In this document: positions 16,320 through 24,175 of the stretch, one piece after another | Layout: every line of letters begins with the position of its first letter | Position numbering within the stretch: position 1 is the first letter of the stretch | NCBI GenBank assembly: GCA_035761805.1 | Contig: DASTQL010000183.1 | Span: 1 to 35,007 of the forward strand | Reading direction: 5' to 3' | Length of the DNA: 35,007 bases | DNA from: DASTQL01 sp035761805 | Lineage (GTDB): Bacteria > Actinomycetota > Actinomycetes > Jiangellales > Jiangellaceae | Notes under the pieces: model-generated | Told to the model about the DNA's origin: nothing | The model's database searches: none | Seen by the model: the letters and a program-made list of their open reading frames with translations, nothing else | Program-made: the position numbers and the translations under genes

Positions 16320-17261
16320 TCAGCCGAAGCGGCCGGAGATGTAGTCCTCCGTGCGCCGGTCGGCCGGGTTGGTGAAGATCTTGCTGGTGACGTCGAACTC
16401 CACCAGCTCGCCGTAACGCTGGCCGCGGTCGTCGACGTTGGCGGTGAAGAAGGCCGTACGGTCGGAGACCCGGGCAGCCTGCTGCATGTTGTGCGTGACG
16501 ATGATGATCGTGTAGTCCTCCACCAGCTCCTGCATGAGGTCCTCGATCAGCGCGGTCGCGATCGGGTCCAGGGCCGAGCAGGGCTCGTCCATCAGGATGA
16601 TCTCGGGCCTGGTCGCGATCGCCCGGGCGATGCAGAGGCGCTGCTGCTGCCCGCCGGAGAGGGCGAGCCCGCTCTTGGTCTTGTACTCGTCCTTGACCTC
16701 GTCCCACAGCGCCGCACTCCGAAGCGACGCCACGACCAGGTCGTCCAGCGCCTGCTTGTCGAGCTTCATCCCGGTGACCCGAGGCCCGTACGCGACATTG
16801 TCGAAGATCGTCTTGGGGAACGGGTTGGGCTTCTGGAAGACCATGCCGATCCGGCGCCGGACCTCGATGGGGTCGACGTCCTTGGCGTAGAGGTCCTGCC
16901 CGTGGAAGAGCACCTCGCCCTCGACCCGAGCGGTGGGGATCAGGTCGTTCATCCGGTCGAAGCAGCGCAGGACGGTCGACTTCCCGCACCCCGACGGGCC
17001 GATCATGGCGGTGATCTGGTTGCGGCCGATGAGCATGTTCGCCTTGCGCACCGCCCAGAACGACCCGTAATAGACGTCGAGGTCGCGGGCCTCGATGATC
17101 GGGTTGATGGGGAAGTGCTCGCGACCGGCGTGTTCCTGGTGCTCGATCGCGATGCCGGGTTCGGACGGCACGGTTCCCTCTGCCGCGGCGTCCGCCGGGT
17201 CCCGGCGGTCACGCGCCTCGGTCATGTGTCGTCCCACCTCGGTCAGCTGGTCGTCGGTCAT
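16320..17261 (-). CDS. pstB: Phosphate ABC transporter ATP-binding protein PstB
   Basis: A 313-residue ABC ATPase that powers high-affinity phosphate import. The Walker A is GPSGCGKST (residues 88-96), the Q-loop is VFQKPNPFPKTI, the signature is LSGGQQQR, the Walker B is ILMDEPCSALDP and the switch His is in VTHNM. The PstB-specific C-terminus is GELVEFDVTSKIFTNP followed by TEDYISGRFG. The first 50 residues are an extra charged N-terminal extension not needed for the ABC fold; an in-frame ATG at 17225 would shorten it by 12. It is last in the pstSCAB order, 19 bp after pstA. The ATPase sits on the cytoplasmic face with PstA and PstC. Confidence 0.95.
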   Translation of the reverse strand: MTDDQLTEVGRHMTEARDRRDPADAAAEGTVPSEPGIAIEHQEHAGREHFPINPIIEARDLDVYYGSFWAVRKANMLIGRNQITAMIGPSGCGKSTVLRCFDRMNDLIPTARVEGEVLFHGQDLYAKDVDPIEVRRRIGMVFQKPNPFPKTIFDNVAYGPRVTGMKLDKQALDDLVVASLRSAALWDEVKDEYKTKSGLALSGGQQQRLCIARAIATRPEIILMDEPCSALDPIATALIEDLMQELVEDYTIIIVTHNMQQAARVSDRTAFFTANVDDRGQRYGELVEFDVTSKIFTNPADRRTEDYISGRFG

Positions 17262-17280
17262 CAGTGTGGCCCTCAGCCTC

Positions 17281-18189
17281 TCACCAGCGCCGCTGGTACT
17301 TGTTGCGGATGTAGATCGCGAGGGAGTTCATCAGCAACAGGATGAAGAGCGACACGACGATGAGCGCGCTCGAGAGGGTGATGAAGTCCTGCTGCGGTCG
17401 GCTGGCGTAGTCGTAGATCTGGATGGGCAGTGCGGTGAACCGGTCGTAGACGCTGGCCGGGTTGAAGGTGACGAACGCCGCCACACCGAGCACGACGAGG
17501 GGCGCGGCTTCGCCGATCGCGCGCGACAGCGCCAGGATCGAGCCGGTCGCGATGCCGGGGATGCTGTTGGGGAGGATCGTCCGCCAGATCGTCTGGAGCC
17601 TCGTCGCCCCGAGTGCCATCGAGCCCTGGCTGAGTGAGTCGGGGACCGCCCTGATCGCCTCACGACTGGAGATGATCACGACCGGGAGGATGAGCAGCGC
17701 CAGGATGATGCCGCCGGCGAGGAGCACGGGGCCCAGGCCCAGCCGCCCTCGAACGATGAGCCCGAGTCCGAGGATGCCGTAGACCACGCTGGGGACGGCG
17801 GCAAGGTTCTGGATGTTGAGCTCGATCAGCCGGTTGTACCACTTGCCCGGGTCTGCGTACTCCTCGAGGTAGATCGCCGACATCACACCCAGCGGCAGCA
17901 CGATGACAGCGGTCAGGACCATCAGCCACAGCGTGCCGAGGATGGCCGCCTGTGCTCCCGCTGTGGCGGGATTGATCTGGGAGGCCTGGTTGCGGAAGAG
18001 GTCGGCGTCCAGCCGCGGCCTGCCCTCGACCAGCACATAGCCCAGCAACACGGCCAGGAACACGATCCCGATGAGGAGGCAGGCGAAGAGCAGGTATCGG
18101 AACGCCCGGTCCTTGGGCTTGTTGTCGTGTGGCGTGTTGGGCGTGAAGCGCGGCCGCGCGGGCGTCGGCTCGAGGTGGGTGAGGGTCAC
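17281..18189 (-). CDS. pstA: Phosphate ABC transporter permease PstA
   Basis: A 302-residue inner-membrane permease with about six hydrophobic segments. The typical PstA start of the core is RYLLFACLLIGIVFLAVLLGY. Other family blocks are GVMSAIYLEEYADPGKW, NLAAVPSVVYGILGLGL and the ATPase-coupling loop SREAIRAVPDSLSQGSMALGAT, followed by GEAAPLVVLG. It ends with IYIRNKYQRRW. The GTG start overlaps the pstC stop by 4 bp (GTGA), so translation is coupled. Confidence 0.95.
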   Translation of the reverse strand: MTLTHLEPTPARPRFTPNTPHDNKPKDRAFRYLLFACLLIGIVFLAVLLGYVLVEGRPRLDADLFRNQASQINPATAGAQAAILGTLWLMVLTAVIVLPLGVMSAIYLEEYADPGKWYNRLIELNIQNLAAVPSVVYGILGLGLIVRGRLGLGPVLLAGGIILALLILPVVIISSREAIRAVPDSLSQGSMALGATRLQTIWRTILPNSIPGIATGSILALSRAIGEAAPLVVLGVAAFVTFNPASVYDRFTALPIQIYDYASRPQQDFITLSSALIVVSLFILLLMNSLAIYIRNKYQRRW

Positions 18190-19130
18190 TCGTACTCCTC
18201 CCGGAACCGGCGCACCAGTCGGATGCTGATGAAGTTGAAGAAGATCGTGAGGACGAAGAGCAGTGCGGCCACCGCGAAGAGGGACTCGTAGCCGATGGAT
18301 CCCGTGGGCTGGTCCCCCTGGGCGGCACGGGCGATGAAGCCGGTCATGGTCTGTCCGCCCTCGAGCGGGTTGACGGTGAAGGCGGGCGTCTGACCGGCGG
18401 CCAGCGCGACGATCATCGTCTCGCCCACCGCACGGCTCACGCCGAGCACGAAGGCTGCGACGATGCCGGATATCGCCGCCGGGACCACGACCTTCGTCGA
18501 CACCTGCATCTTGGTGCTGCCCAGGCCGTAGGCACCGTCCCGCAGCGACTGGGGGACGGCCGTCATCGCGTCCTCGGACAACGACGCCACCGTCGGGATG
18601 ATCATGATGCCCATCACCAGCCCGGCGCTGAGCATGTTGAAGGTGCCCACCTCGAGGAACCGCTGGAGCAGGGTCGGCGTCAGGAAGGCCAGCGCGAAGA
18701 ACCCGTAGACCACGGTCGGGATGCCAGCCAGCACTTCGAGCACCGGCTTGAGCACCCTGCGGGCACCGGGCGTGGCGTACTCGGCCAGGTAGATCGCGGC
18801 GCCGAGTCCGACCGGGATGGCCACCAGGAGCGCGATGACGGACGTGGTCAGGGTGGCCGTGACCAGCGGCAGCACGCCGAACTCGCGCTGCGCCTCGGCG
18901 AAGAGCGGCGTCCAGGTCGTCCCGGTGAGGAAGCTCCAGAGGTTGACCCCCGGCTCCAGGAAGAACTCGATCGTCGGTTCGAGGATCGCGATGACGATCC
19001 CCACGGTGGTCAGCACAGAGACCAACGCGGCGACGAGCAGGATCAGCTCGACGGCGCGCTCGGCGTAGCGCGGCCGTGCCCGGCGCAGGGAGCTCCCTGC
19101 GCCGGGCGGCGGTGTGTCGGTGACGGTCAC
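18186..19130 (-). CDS. pstC: Phosphate ABC transporter permease PstC
   Basis: A 314-residue permease partner of PstA with about six hydrophobic segments. Family blocks are FFLEPGVNLWSFLTGTTWTPLF, LGAAIYLAEYATPGARR, VLAGIPTVVYGFFALAF and the coupling loop SEDAMTAVPQSLRDGAYGLGSTKMQ, then SRAVGETMIVALAAG. The GTG at 19130 is 39 bp after the pstS stop. No good Shine-Dalgarno sequence is visible before it: the best purine run, AGGAAG, is about 14 nt away. Expression may depend on read-through from pstS or on a slightly different start. Confidence 0.94.
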   Translation of the reverse strand: MTVTDTPPPGAGSSLRRARPRYAERAVELILLVAALVSVLTTVGIVIAILEPTIEFFLEPGVNLWSFLTGTTWTPLFAEAQREFGVLPLVTATLTTSVIALLVAIPVGLGAAIYLAEYATPGARRVLKPVLEVLAGIPTVVYGFFALAFLTPTLLQRFLEVGTFNMLSAGLVMGIMIIPTVASLSEDAMTAVPQSLRDGAYGLGSTKMQVSTKVVVPAAISGIVAAFVLGVSRAVGETMIVALAAGQTPAFTVNPLEGGQTMTGFIARAAQGDQPTGSIGYESLFAVAALLFVLTIFFNFISIRLVRRFREEYE

Positions 19131-19169
19131 GAGGAGAGGTCTCGCTTCCTGGTCGAGGGGCGCGGAGGG

Positions 19170-20150
19170 TCAGCCGCGGAGCTCCTCCACCTGCCGCTCG
19201 AGCTGGGCCTTCTGCTCGTCGTTCAGACCGATGAAGGCCGCAGCCTCGACGATCTCGTCGATGTTGTCCACGTAGAAGTCGACGAAGGCCTCGACCTCCG
19301 CCTTCTCCTGGAGGGACTGGGCCGACGGGTAGATGAAGAGCTGCCTGCCGAGGGGCGCGTACGAGCCGTCCTGCACGGTCTCGGCGCTGGGCGCGATGCA
19401 GCCCTCCCCGCCGTCGATCTCCAGTGCCTTGAGGGTGTCCTGGTTCTCCTCGTAGTAGGAGTATCCGAAGTACCCCATCCCGCCGGCCGAGCCCTGGACT
19501 GCCTGCACGATGACGTTGTCGTCCTCGGAGGCTTCGTAGTCCGTACGGGAGGCGCCCTCCTCGCCGTTGATCGCGTCGGTGAAGTAGTCGAAGGTGCCCG
19601 AGTCGGTGCCCGGTCCGGCCAGCACGAGCGACTCGTCGGGGAAGGAGGGGTCGACCTGGTTCCAGTTGTCGACCGCGGAGTCGGGCGCCCAGATCGTGTT
19701 GAGCTGCTCGACGGTCAGGCAGTCCACCCAGTCGTTCTCGGCGTTGACGACGACCGTCAGCGCGTCGTTGGCGATGGCGAGCTCCTCGAACTCGATGCCG
19801 TTCTCCTCGCAGGCGCCGACCTCGTCCTCCTCGATGGCGCGGGAGGCGTTCGAGATGTCGGTCTCACCGGCGCAGAACTTCTCGAAGCCGCCACCGGTCC
19901 CGGACTGGCCGACGGAGACCTGGACACCGGGCTGCTCCTGGCCGAAGAGCTCGGCCGCGGCGCTCGAGAGTGGGAAGACCGTGCTCGAGCCGTCGAGGTT
20001 GACCGAGCCGGAGAGCTCGCTGCCGCCGTTGCCCCCTTCGCCGGCCTGGTTGGCCGGATCGTTGCCGGAGCCGCAGGCCGCGAGGAGGAGAGCGGTGGCA
20101 CCGACCAGTGCCAGGGGCGCCAGGCGGCGCCGGACGATGCTGTCGTTCAC
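19170..20150 (-). CDS. pstS: Phosphate-binding lipoprotein PstS
   Basis: A 326-residue substrate-binding protein that captures extracellular phosphate for PstC/PstA. It has a lipoprotein signal with lipobox LAAC (Cys26), a Gly/Asn/Glu linker and the PstS core: GSSTVFPLSSAAAELF and SGTGGGFEKFCAGETDISNASR (phosphate-binding loops), then GPGTDSGTFDYFT. The frame is open further upstream, but GTG 20150 gives a proper signal peptide and has AAGGA about 9-10 nt upstream. The protein is strongly acidic overall. A PHO box lies about 80 bp upstream, so induction by phosphate starvation through PhoP is expected. A divergent ArsO-type gene lies across a 426-bp gap. Confidence 0.95.
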   Translation of the reverse strand: MNDSIVRRRLAPLALVGATALLLAACGSGNDPANQAGEGGNGGSELSGSVNLDGSSTVFPLSSAAAELFGQEQPGVQVSVGQSGTGGGFEKFCAGETDISNASRAIEEDEVGACEENGIEFEELAIANDALTVVVNAENDWVDCLTVEQLNTIWAPDSAVDNWNQVDPSFPDESLVLAGPGTDSGTFDYFTDAINGEEGASRTDYEASEDDNVIVQAVQGSAGGMGYFGYSYYEENQDTLKALEIDGGEGCIAPSAETVQDGSYAPLGRQLFIYPSAQSLQEKAEVEAFVDFYVDNIDEIVEAAAFIGLNDEQKAQLERQVEELRG

Positions 20151-20197
20151 GGTGGGATGTCCTTCCGGGACATGCTGAGAACCGATGTGACGCCGCG

Positions 20198-20203
20198 AAG
20201 GTA
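20198..20203 (-). promoter_or_regulatory. Candidate -10 of the pstS promoter
   Basis: On the minus strand TACCTT lies 27 nt downstream of the proximal end of the PHO box and about 47 nt before the pstS start, so the PHO box would sit at or just upstream of the -35 region. Confidence 0.45.
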
Positions 20204-20230
20204 AGCAGCCCAGGTGACGCGTCGCCCCGG

Positions 20231-20252
20231 CAGTGGTGAACCAGGGGTGAAC
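20231..20252 (-). promoter_or_regulatory. PHO box (PhoP direct repeats) upstream of pstS
   Basis: Two contiguous 11-bp direct repeats on the minus strand, GTTCACCCCTG then GTTCACCACTG, match the GTTCAC core of actinobacterial PhoP direct-repeat units. A further GTTCAC starts at 20307, exactly 55 bp (five repeat lengths) upstream. The rest of the 426-bp pstS/arsO gap (20151-20576) also holds a forward-strand GTTCACCACCC at 20397-20407 that could serve the divergent gene; no ORF or other structure was found there. Confidence 0.75.
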
Positions 20253-20576
20253 GGCAGCCACACCTTCGTCGTCCGCCCACCGACCGTGTGATGTCGCCCA
20301 CGTGAACCGGCCGCGTGGATGTTGCGGCCCGGTCACGCCGCGCAGGTGGGCGCGGTCAAGGCCGCGTCACGGCGCCACCCGGCCCCGAATGACCACGTTC
20401 ACCACCCTTGTCGGGTCATCACCAGGCGCCGGCGCCTCGTGATGGCCCCAGCAGCCTGGTGGTGCGAGTCGCCGGGTCGAGGCCCCAGGCGACCGTGACC
20501 GTCTCGGCGGATCATGAGGCCTCGCGCACCGGGGCCGGCTCCGGCGAGGCTGACCGCGGCCGGGGACGATGGAGGC

Positions 20577-21650
20577 GTGGACGCGGACCTGGTGATCGTG
20601 GGCGGCGGTCAAGCAGGACTCGCCGTGGCCTACTACGCCCGCCGCGCCGGGCTGCGTGCAGTGGTGCTTGACGCCGACGGGAGCCCCGGTGGCGCGTGGC
20701 AGCACATGTGGCACTCGCTCCACCTCTTCAGCCCGGCGTCGTCCAGCGCGATGCCCGGCTGGCCGATGCCCTTGGGCCCGGAGGACCCGCCGGGCCGCGA
20801 CCGCGTCGTCGACTACCTGACCCGATACGAGCAGCGGTACGGCTTCGACGTGCACCGACCGGTACGGGTCACTGCCGTCGAGCGGGCAGGCACCGGCCGT
20901 ACGGGACTCGTCGTGCGGAGCGACGCGGGGGAGCTGGCGACGCCCGCCGTCGTCTCGGCGACGGGTACTTGGCGTCGGCCGTTCTGGCCCGCCTACCCAG
21001 GACAGGCGCTCTTTCGAGGCCGTCAGCTGCACGTCGCCGGCTACCAGGAGCCCACGCCGTACGCGGGGAAACGGGTCCTCGTGGTCGGTGGCGGGAACTC
21101 CGGCGCGCAGGTGATGGCGGAGCTGGCTCCGCTGGCCGACGCGACCTGGGTGGTGCCGCGGGAGCCGCGCTTCCTGCCGGACGACGTGGACGGGAGGGCT
21201 CTGTTCGCGGCGGCCGCTCGGCGGCGGTCCGCGATCCTGCGCGGTGAGGCGGTCGACGGTGGGGTCGCCGGTGTGGGCGGTCTGGGTGACGTGGTGGTGG
21301 TCTCGTCCGTCCGGGCGGCACGCGATGCCGGGCTGCTCCGCACGTCGCTCCCGTTCCGGTCCTTCACCCCGGGCGGGGTCGTGTGGCGGGACGGACGGGC
21401 TGAGCCGGTCGACGCGGTCATCTGGTGCACCGGCTTCCGACCCGTGCTGGGCCACCTCCGGCCGCTGCACGTCCGGCACGCGGGGCGCGTGGCGGTGTCC
21501 GGCACCCGGGCCGTGGAGGTCCCGGGCCTCTGGCTGGTCGGCTACGGCGACTGGACCGGGCCGGGGTCCGCGACGCTCGCCGGCGTCGGTCCCACCGCGC
21601 GGGACACCGTACGGGAGGTCGTGGCCGCGCTGGGCCGGACGGCCGCGTGA
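20577..21650 (+). CDS. arsO: ArsO-type flavin-dependent monooxygenase
   Basis: A 357-residue two-dinucleotide-domain flavoprotein: FAD-binding VIVGGGQAGLAVAYYARRAG at the N-terminus and a NADPH-type LVVGGGNSGAQVMAEL near residue 170. Segments GGAWQHMWHSLHLFSP, PRFLPDDVDGRALF, VIWCTGFRP and LWLVGYGDWTGPGSATL match the ArsO family, a monooxygenase group found in arsenic operons whose precise reaction is unsettled. Placement beside pst and two arsenate-reductase-type genes supports this over a generic monooxygenase. GTG 20577 starts directly before the FAD motif. GGAGG touches it too closely to act as a normal ribosome site, and GACGAT 6 nt upstream could be a weak leaderless -10. Divergent from pstS, convergent with mutT1. 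Confidence 0.82.
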   Translation: MDADLVIVGGGQAGLAVAYYARRAGLRAVVLDADGSPGGAWQHMWHSLHLFSPASSSAMPGWPMPLGPEDPPGRDRVVDYLTRYEQRYGFDVHRPVRVTAVERAGTGRTGLVVRSDAGELATPAVVSATGTWRRPFWPAYPGQALFRGRQLHVAGYQEPTPYAGKRVLVVGGGNSGAQVMAELAPLADATWVVPREPRFLPDDVDGRALFAAAARRRSAILRGEAVDGGVAGVGGLGDVVVVSSVRAARDAGLLRTSLPFRSFTPGGVVWRDGRAEPVDAVIWCTGFRPVLGHLRPLHVRHAGRVAVSGTRAVEVPGLWLVGYGDWTGPGSATLAGVGPTARDTVREVVAALGRTAA

Positions 21651-21713
21651 GGTGGCCGGGGCCTCATTCGGCGCTCGGCGGCGGTGCGGGCGGTGGAGGT
21701 GGCGGCGGCGGCG

Positions 21714-22610
21714 TCAGAGCTCGTGACGCTCGCAGGCGACCACGACCCCGCCCCGGTGGTGCAGCACGACGAAGCCCCCCGGCGGCAGCGTCGGCTCCGC
21801 CGGGACCGCGCAGCGGGCCCGCTCAGCGGCAGCGGCGAAGAGGACCGGCAGCACCGGCCGGTGTGAGCAGAGCACGGTCTGCTGCCCGGCCGCGAGCAGT
21901 CCGGACACGACCGTCGCGGCCTGGTCGGGTTGCTGCTCGTGGCCGAGCTCGGAGACCACCGGCTCGAGCTCGACCGTGCGCCGGGTGGCCGTCGCGTACG
22001 GGCGGACGGTGTCGACGCAGCGGGTGGCGTCGCTCGAGATGACGCGGGAGACGCCGTAGCAGCCGAGCAGCACGGAGAGCCGGTCGGCCTGCGCGATGCC
22101 GCGACGGTCCAGCGGACGCTCCATGTCCGGGCCGTCCCAGCGGCCGCGGCCCACCGCCTTGGCGTGGCGAAGCACGACGAGCGGCACCGTGGGCGCGGGG
22201 TCCGCCGCGACATCGGCCACCAGCTCGGCGTCACGGGGGTGCGTGAGCCGCTCCATCGCCTCCGGGACGGGAAGGAACTCCACCTGGTCGATCTCCGGTG
22301 TCCCGCTCCACGGCGGGGCGGAGTCGTCTGCGCGGGCCGCCCAGTAGTGCACGACCTTGTCGGCCTCGCCGACGGGATACCGCTGGGACGGCAGTGGTCG
22401 GCCCAGCACGACCCGGTGCCCCGTCTCCTCGAGCACCTCCCGGACGGCACCCGCCAGCACGTGCTCGCCCGGGTCGAGCTTGCCCTTGGGGAGCGACCAG
22501 TCGTCGTACTTCGGGCGGTGGACCAGGCAGACCTCCAGCCCGCCGGAGTCACCGTCGCCGACCGGCCGCCACATCACCACCCCGGCGGCCGGGATCTCCG
22601 GCCGGGTCAC
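21714..22610 (-). CDS. mutT1: MutT1-type NUDIX hydrolase fused to histidine phosphatase domain
   Basis: A 298-residue protein. Residues about 5-140 are a NUDIX domain with a complete NUDIX box at 43-65 (GKLDPGE then REVLEETG). Residues about 150-298 are a histidine phosphatase domain with the RHG-like catalytic motif VVLRHAK and the second His in CSHRP. This architecture is that of mycobacterial MutT1, which cleaves 8-oxo-dGTP and dinucleoside polyphosphates and is encoded beside ppk there, as here. The GTG at 22610 overlaps the CHAD gene stop (GTGA); longer in-frame starts would run into that gene. It is the last gene of the ppk cluster and faces arsO. Confidence 0.9.
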   Translation of the reverse strand: MTRPEIPAAGVVMWRPVGDGDSGGLEVCLVHRPKYDDWSLPKGKLDPGEHVLAGAVREVLEETGHRVVLGRPLPSQRYPVGEADKVVHYWAARADDSAPPWSGTPEIDQVEFLPVPEAMERLTHPRDAELVADVAADPAPTVPLVVLRHAKAVGRGRWDGPDMERPLDRRGIAQADRLSVLLGCYGVSRVISSDATRCVDTVRPYATATRRTVELEPVVSELGHEQQPDQAATVVSGLLAAGQQTVLCSHRPVLPVLFAAAAERARCAVPAEPTLPPGGFVVLHHRGGVVVACERHEL

Positions 22611-24175
22611 CCCTCCAACCACTTCCGCAGCCTGGGCCGGCGCACCTCCGGCCAGAGCTCGGCGAACTGCGAGCGCGTGCGCTCCACGTGATCGCGCTCG
22701 ACCTCGTGCAACACACCCAGAGCGAACGCGACCCCAGGACCGACCCGACCGGTGGCGGCCATCCCCCGTACGGCCTCGGCAGCGACGGCACCATCCTGGT
22801 GCTCGCCCAGCACCTCGGTCACCCTGGACAGCTGCTTGGCCAGCGCCGCCGCCTCGTCGCCGAACACGGGCACGCACGCCTCGACCGAGTAGCGGGCCTT
22901 CTTCGCCGCCTTTCGCGCGGTGTGCCACTCCTCGTCGGGCGCCCCCTCGCCGTCGCTCTCGTCCGCGAGCAGCTTGTCGGCGTCGCGGGACAGCCGCTTC
23001 CAGGCCTTCTTGACGAGCGGGGGCAGGACCTCCCCCGCCGGGCGCTCGGCATCCTCGAGCGTCGGCGGGTCCGCGCAGGCCGCCACGAGCGTGTCGTGCA
23101 GGGCTAGGTAGCGCTCCGACCCGAGGGTCTCGAGGGCATGCTTGCGGGCCTCGGTCATCTCCCGGCGCAGCCGCCGCCGGAGCAACGCGCGCACGTCCGC
23201 GACCGGCAGCTCCTCCGGCAGCTCGCCGACGTGCTCGTCCAGCCGTGCCAGCAGCACCTCACGGTCGCGGTAGCCGCCCAGCGCCGCCGCCACCCAGCCC
23301 AGCTCGGCGCGCAGGTCGTCGGCCCAGGTCCGGTCCAGCAGCGGCCGGAAGACCCGCAGCCCGCTGCGCAGCCGCCTCGTGGCCACCCGCATCTGGTGGA
23401 CCGAGTCCTCGGCGTCCCGCCGCACGGCCATGTCGGCCAGCCGGAGCGCCCGGGTGTGGCGGGCGAGGTGGGCCCGGATGGCCTCGCGCGCGGGGTCGCC
23501 GGGTCCGGTGTCCGGCGGCTCGGCGACCTCCGCCGGCCGCGACGCGAGCGGGCCCAGCGCCCGGACCGCCTTGGAGACGAACTCGCCGGCGACCGCGCCT
23601 CCGGCCAGCAGGGCGTCCACGAGGGGCTGGAGCGCCTCGGCCACCCCCTCCGGTGCGCCGGCGGCCTCCTCGAGCTCCAGCTCACGGAAGCGCGCCGCGA
23701 CGTGGCCGTCGGCGGCCACCACACTGACGGTGTCGTCGACGAGCTCGGCGAGCGGCGCTTCACCCTTCCCGAGCAGGAGCCGGGTGGTCCGCTCGGTGCG
23801 CAAGGTCGCCACCGGCCGTACCTGCAGGTCCCGGACGATCACGCGGACCAGCGAGAGCAGCTCTTCCGGCGGCTCCCCGCGAGCACCGGCGTCGAGCGGG
23901 AGCCGCAGCTCGTCCCGTACACCGGGATCGGCCTTGGGGACCGGCACCTTCAGGTGCCAGCCCTCGTCGGCTCCCCCCGTACGGTTGCGCAGGGTGACGC
24001 CCTCGCGGGCCAGCCGGAGGTCCTCGGTGTCGTGGTAGGTGGCCTCGAGGACGTCGGTGCCGTGCTCGCAGACGGCGGTGACACCGCCGACGGTGAGCTC
24101 CGGGAGCCGGAAGAGTCCGTGGACCCGGAACTTGCGCTCGACCTCGCGGTGCTGCTGGGGGTTCTTGGGGCTCAC
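22607..24175 (-). CDS. CYTH and CHAD domain-containing protein
   Basis: A 522-residue protein. Residues about 8-205 are a CYTH triphosphate-tunnel domain (EVERKFRV start, then ATYHDTEDLRLAREGVTLRNRTGG, WHLKVP and late Glu-rich strands FRELELEE). Residues about 230-520 are a CHAD helical bundle with conserved histidines (SVHQMRVATRRLRSGLRVF, HTARKAAKKARYSVE). CYTH enzymes act on triphosphates and polyphosphate chains, and CHAD domains bind polyphosphate, so a role with the adjacent ppk is likely. Start and stop overlap both neighbours by 4 bp, giving tight translational coupling. Whether it is a polyphosphatase or only a binding protein is not shown. Confidence 0.92.
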   Translation of the reverse strand: MSPKNPQQHREVERKFRVHGLFRLPELTVGGVTAVCEHGTDVLEATYHDTEDLRLAREGVTLRNRTGGADEGWHLKVPVPKADPGVRDELRLPLDAGARGEPPEELLSLVRVIVRDLQVRPVATLRTERTTRLLLGKGEAPLAELVDDTVSVVAADGHVAARFRELELEEAAGAPEGVAEALQPLVDALLAGGAVAGEFVSKAVRALGPLASRPAEVAEPPDTGPGDPAREAIRAHLARHTRALRLADMAVRRDAEDSVHQMRVATRRLRSGLRVFRPLLDRTWADDLRAELGWVAAALGGYRDREVLLARLDEHVGELPEELPVADVRALLRRRLRREMTEARKHALETLGSERYLALHDTLVAACADPPTLEDAERPAGEVLPPLVKKAWKRLSRDADKLLADESDGEGAPDEEWHTARKAAKKARYSVEACVPVFGDEAAALAKQLSRVTEVLGEHQDGAVAAEAVRGMAATGRVGPGVAFALGVLHEVERDHVERTRSQFAELWPEVRRPRLRKWLEG

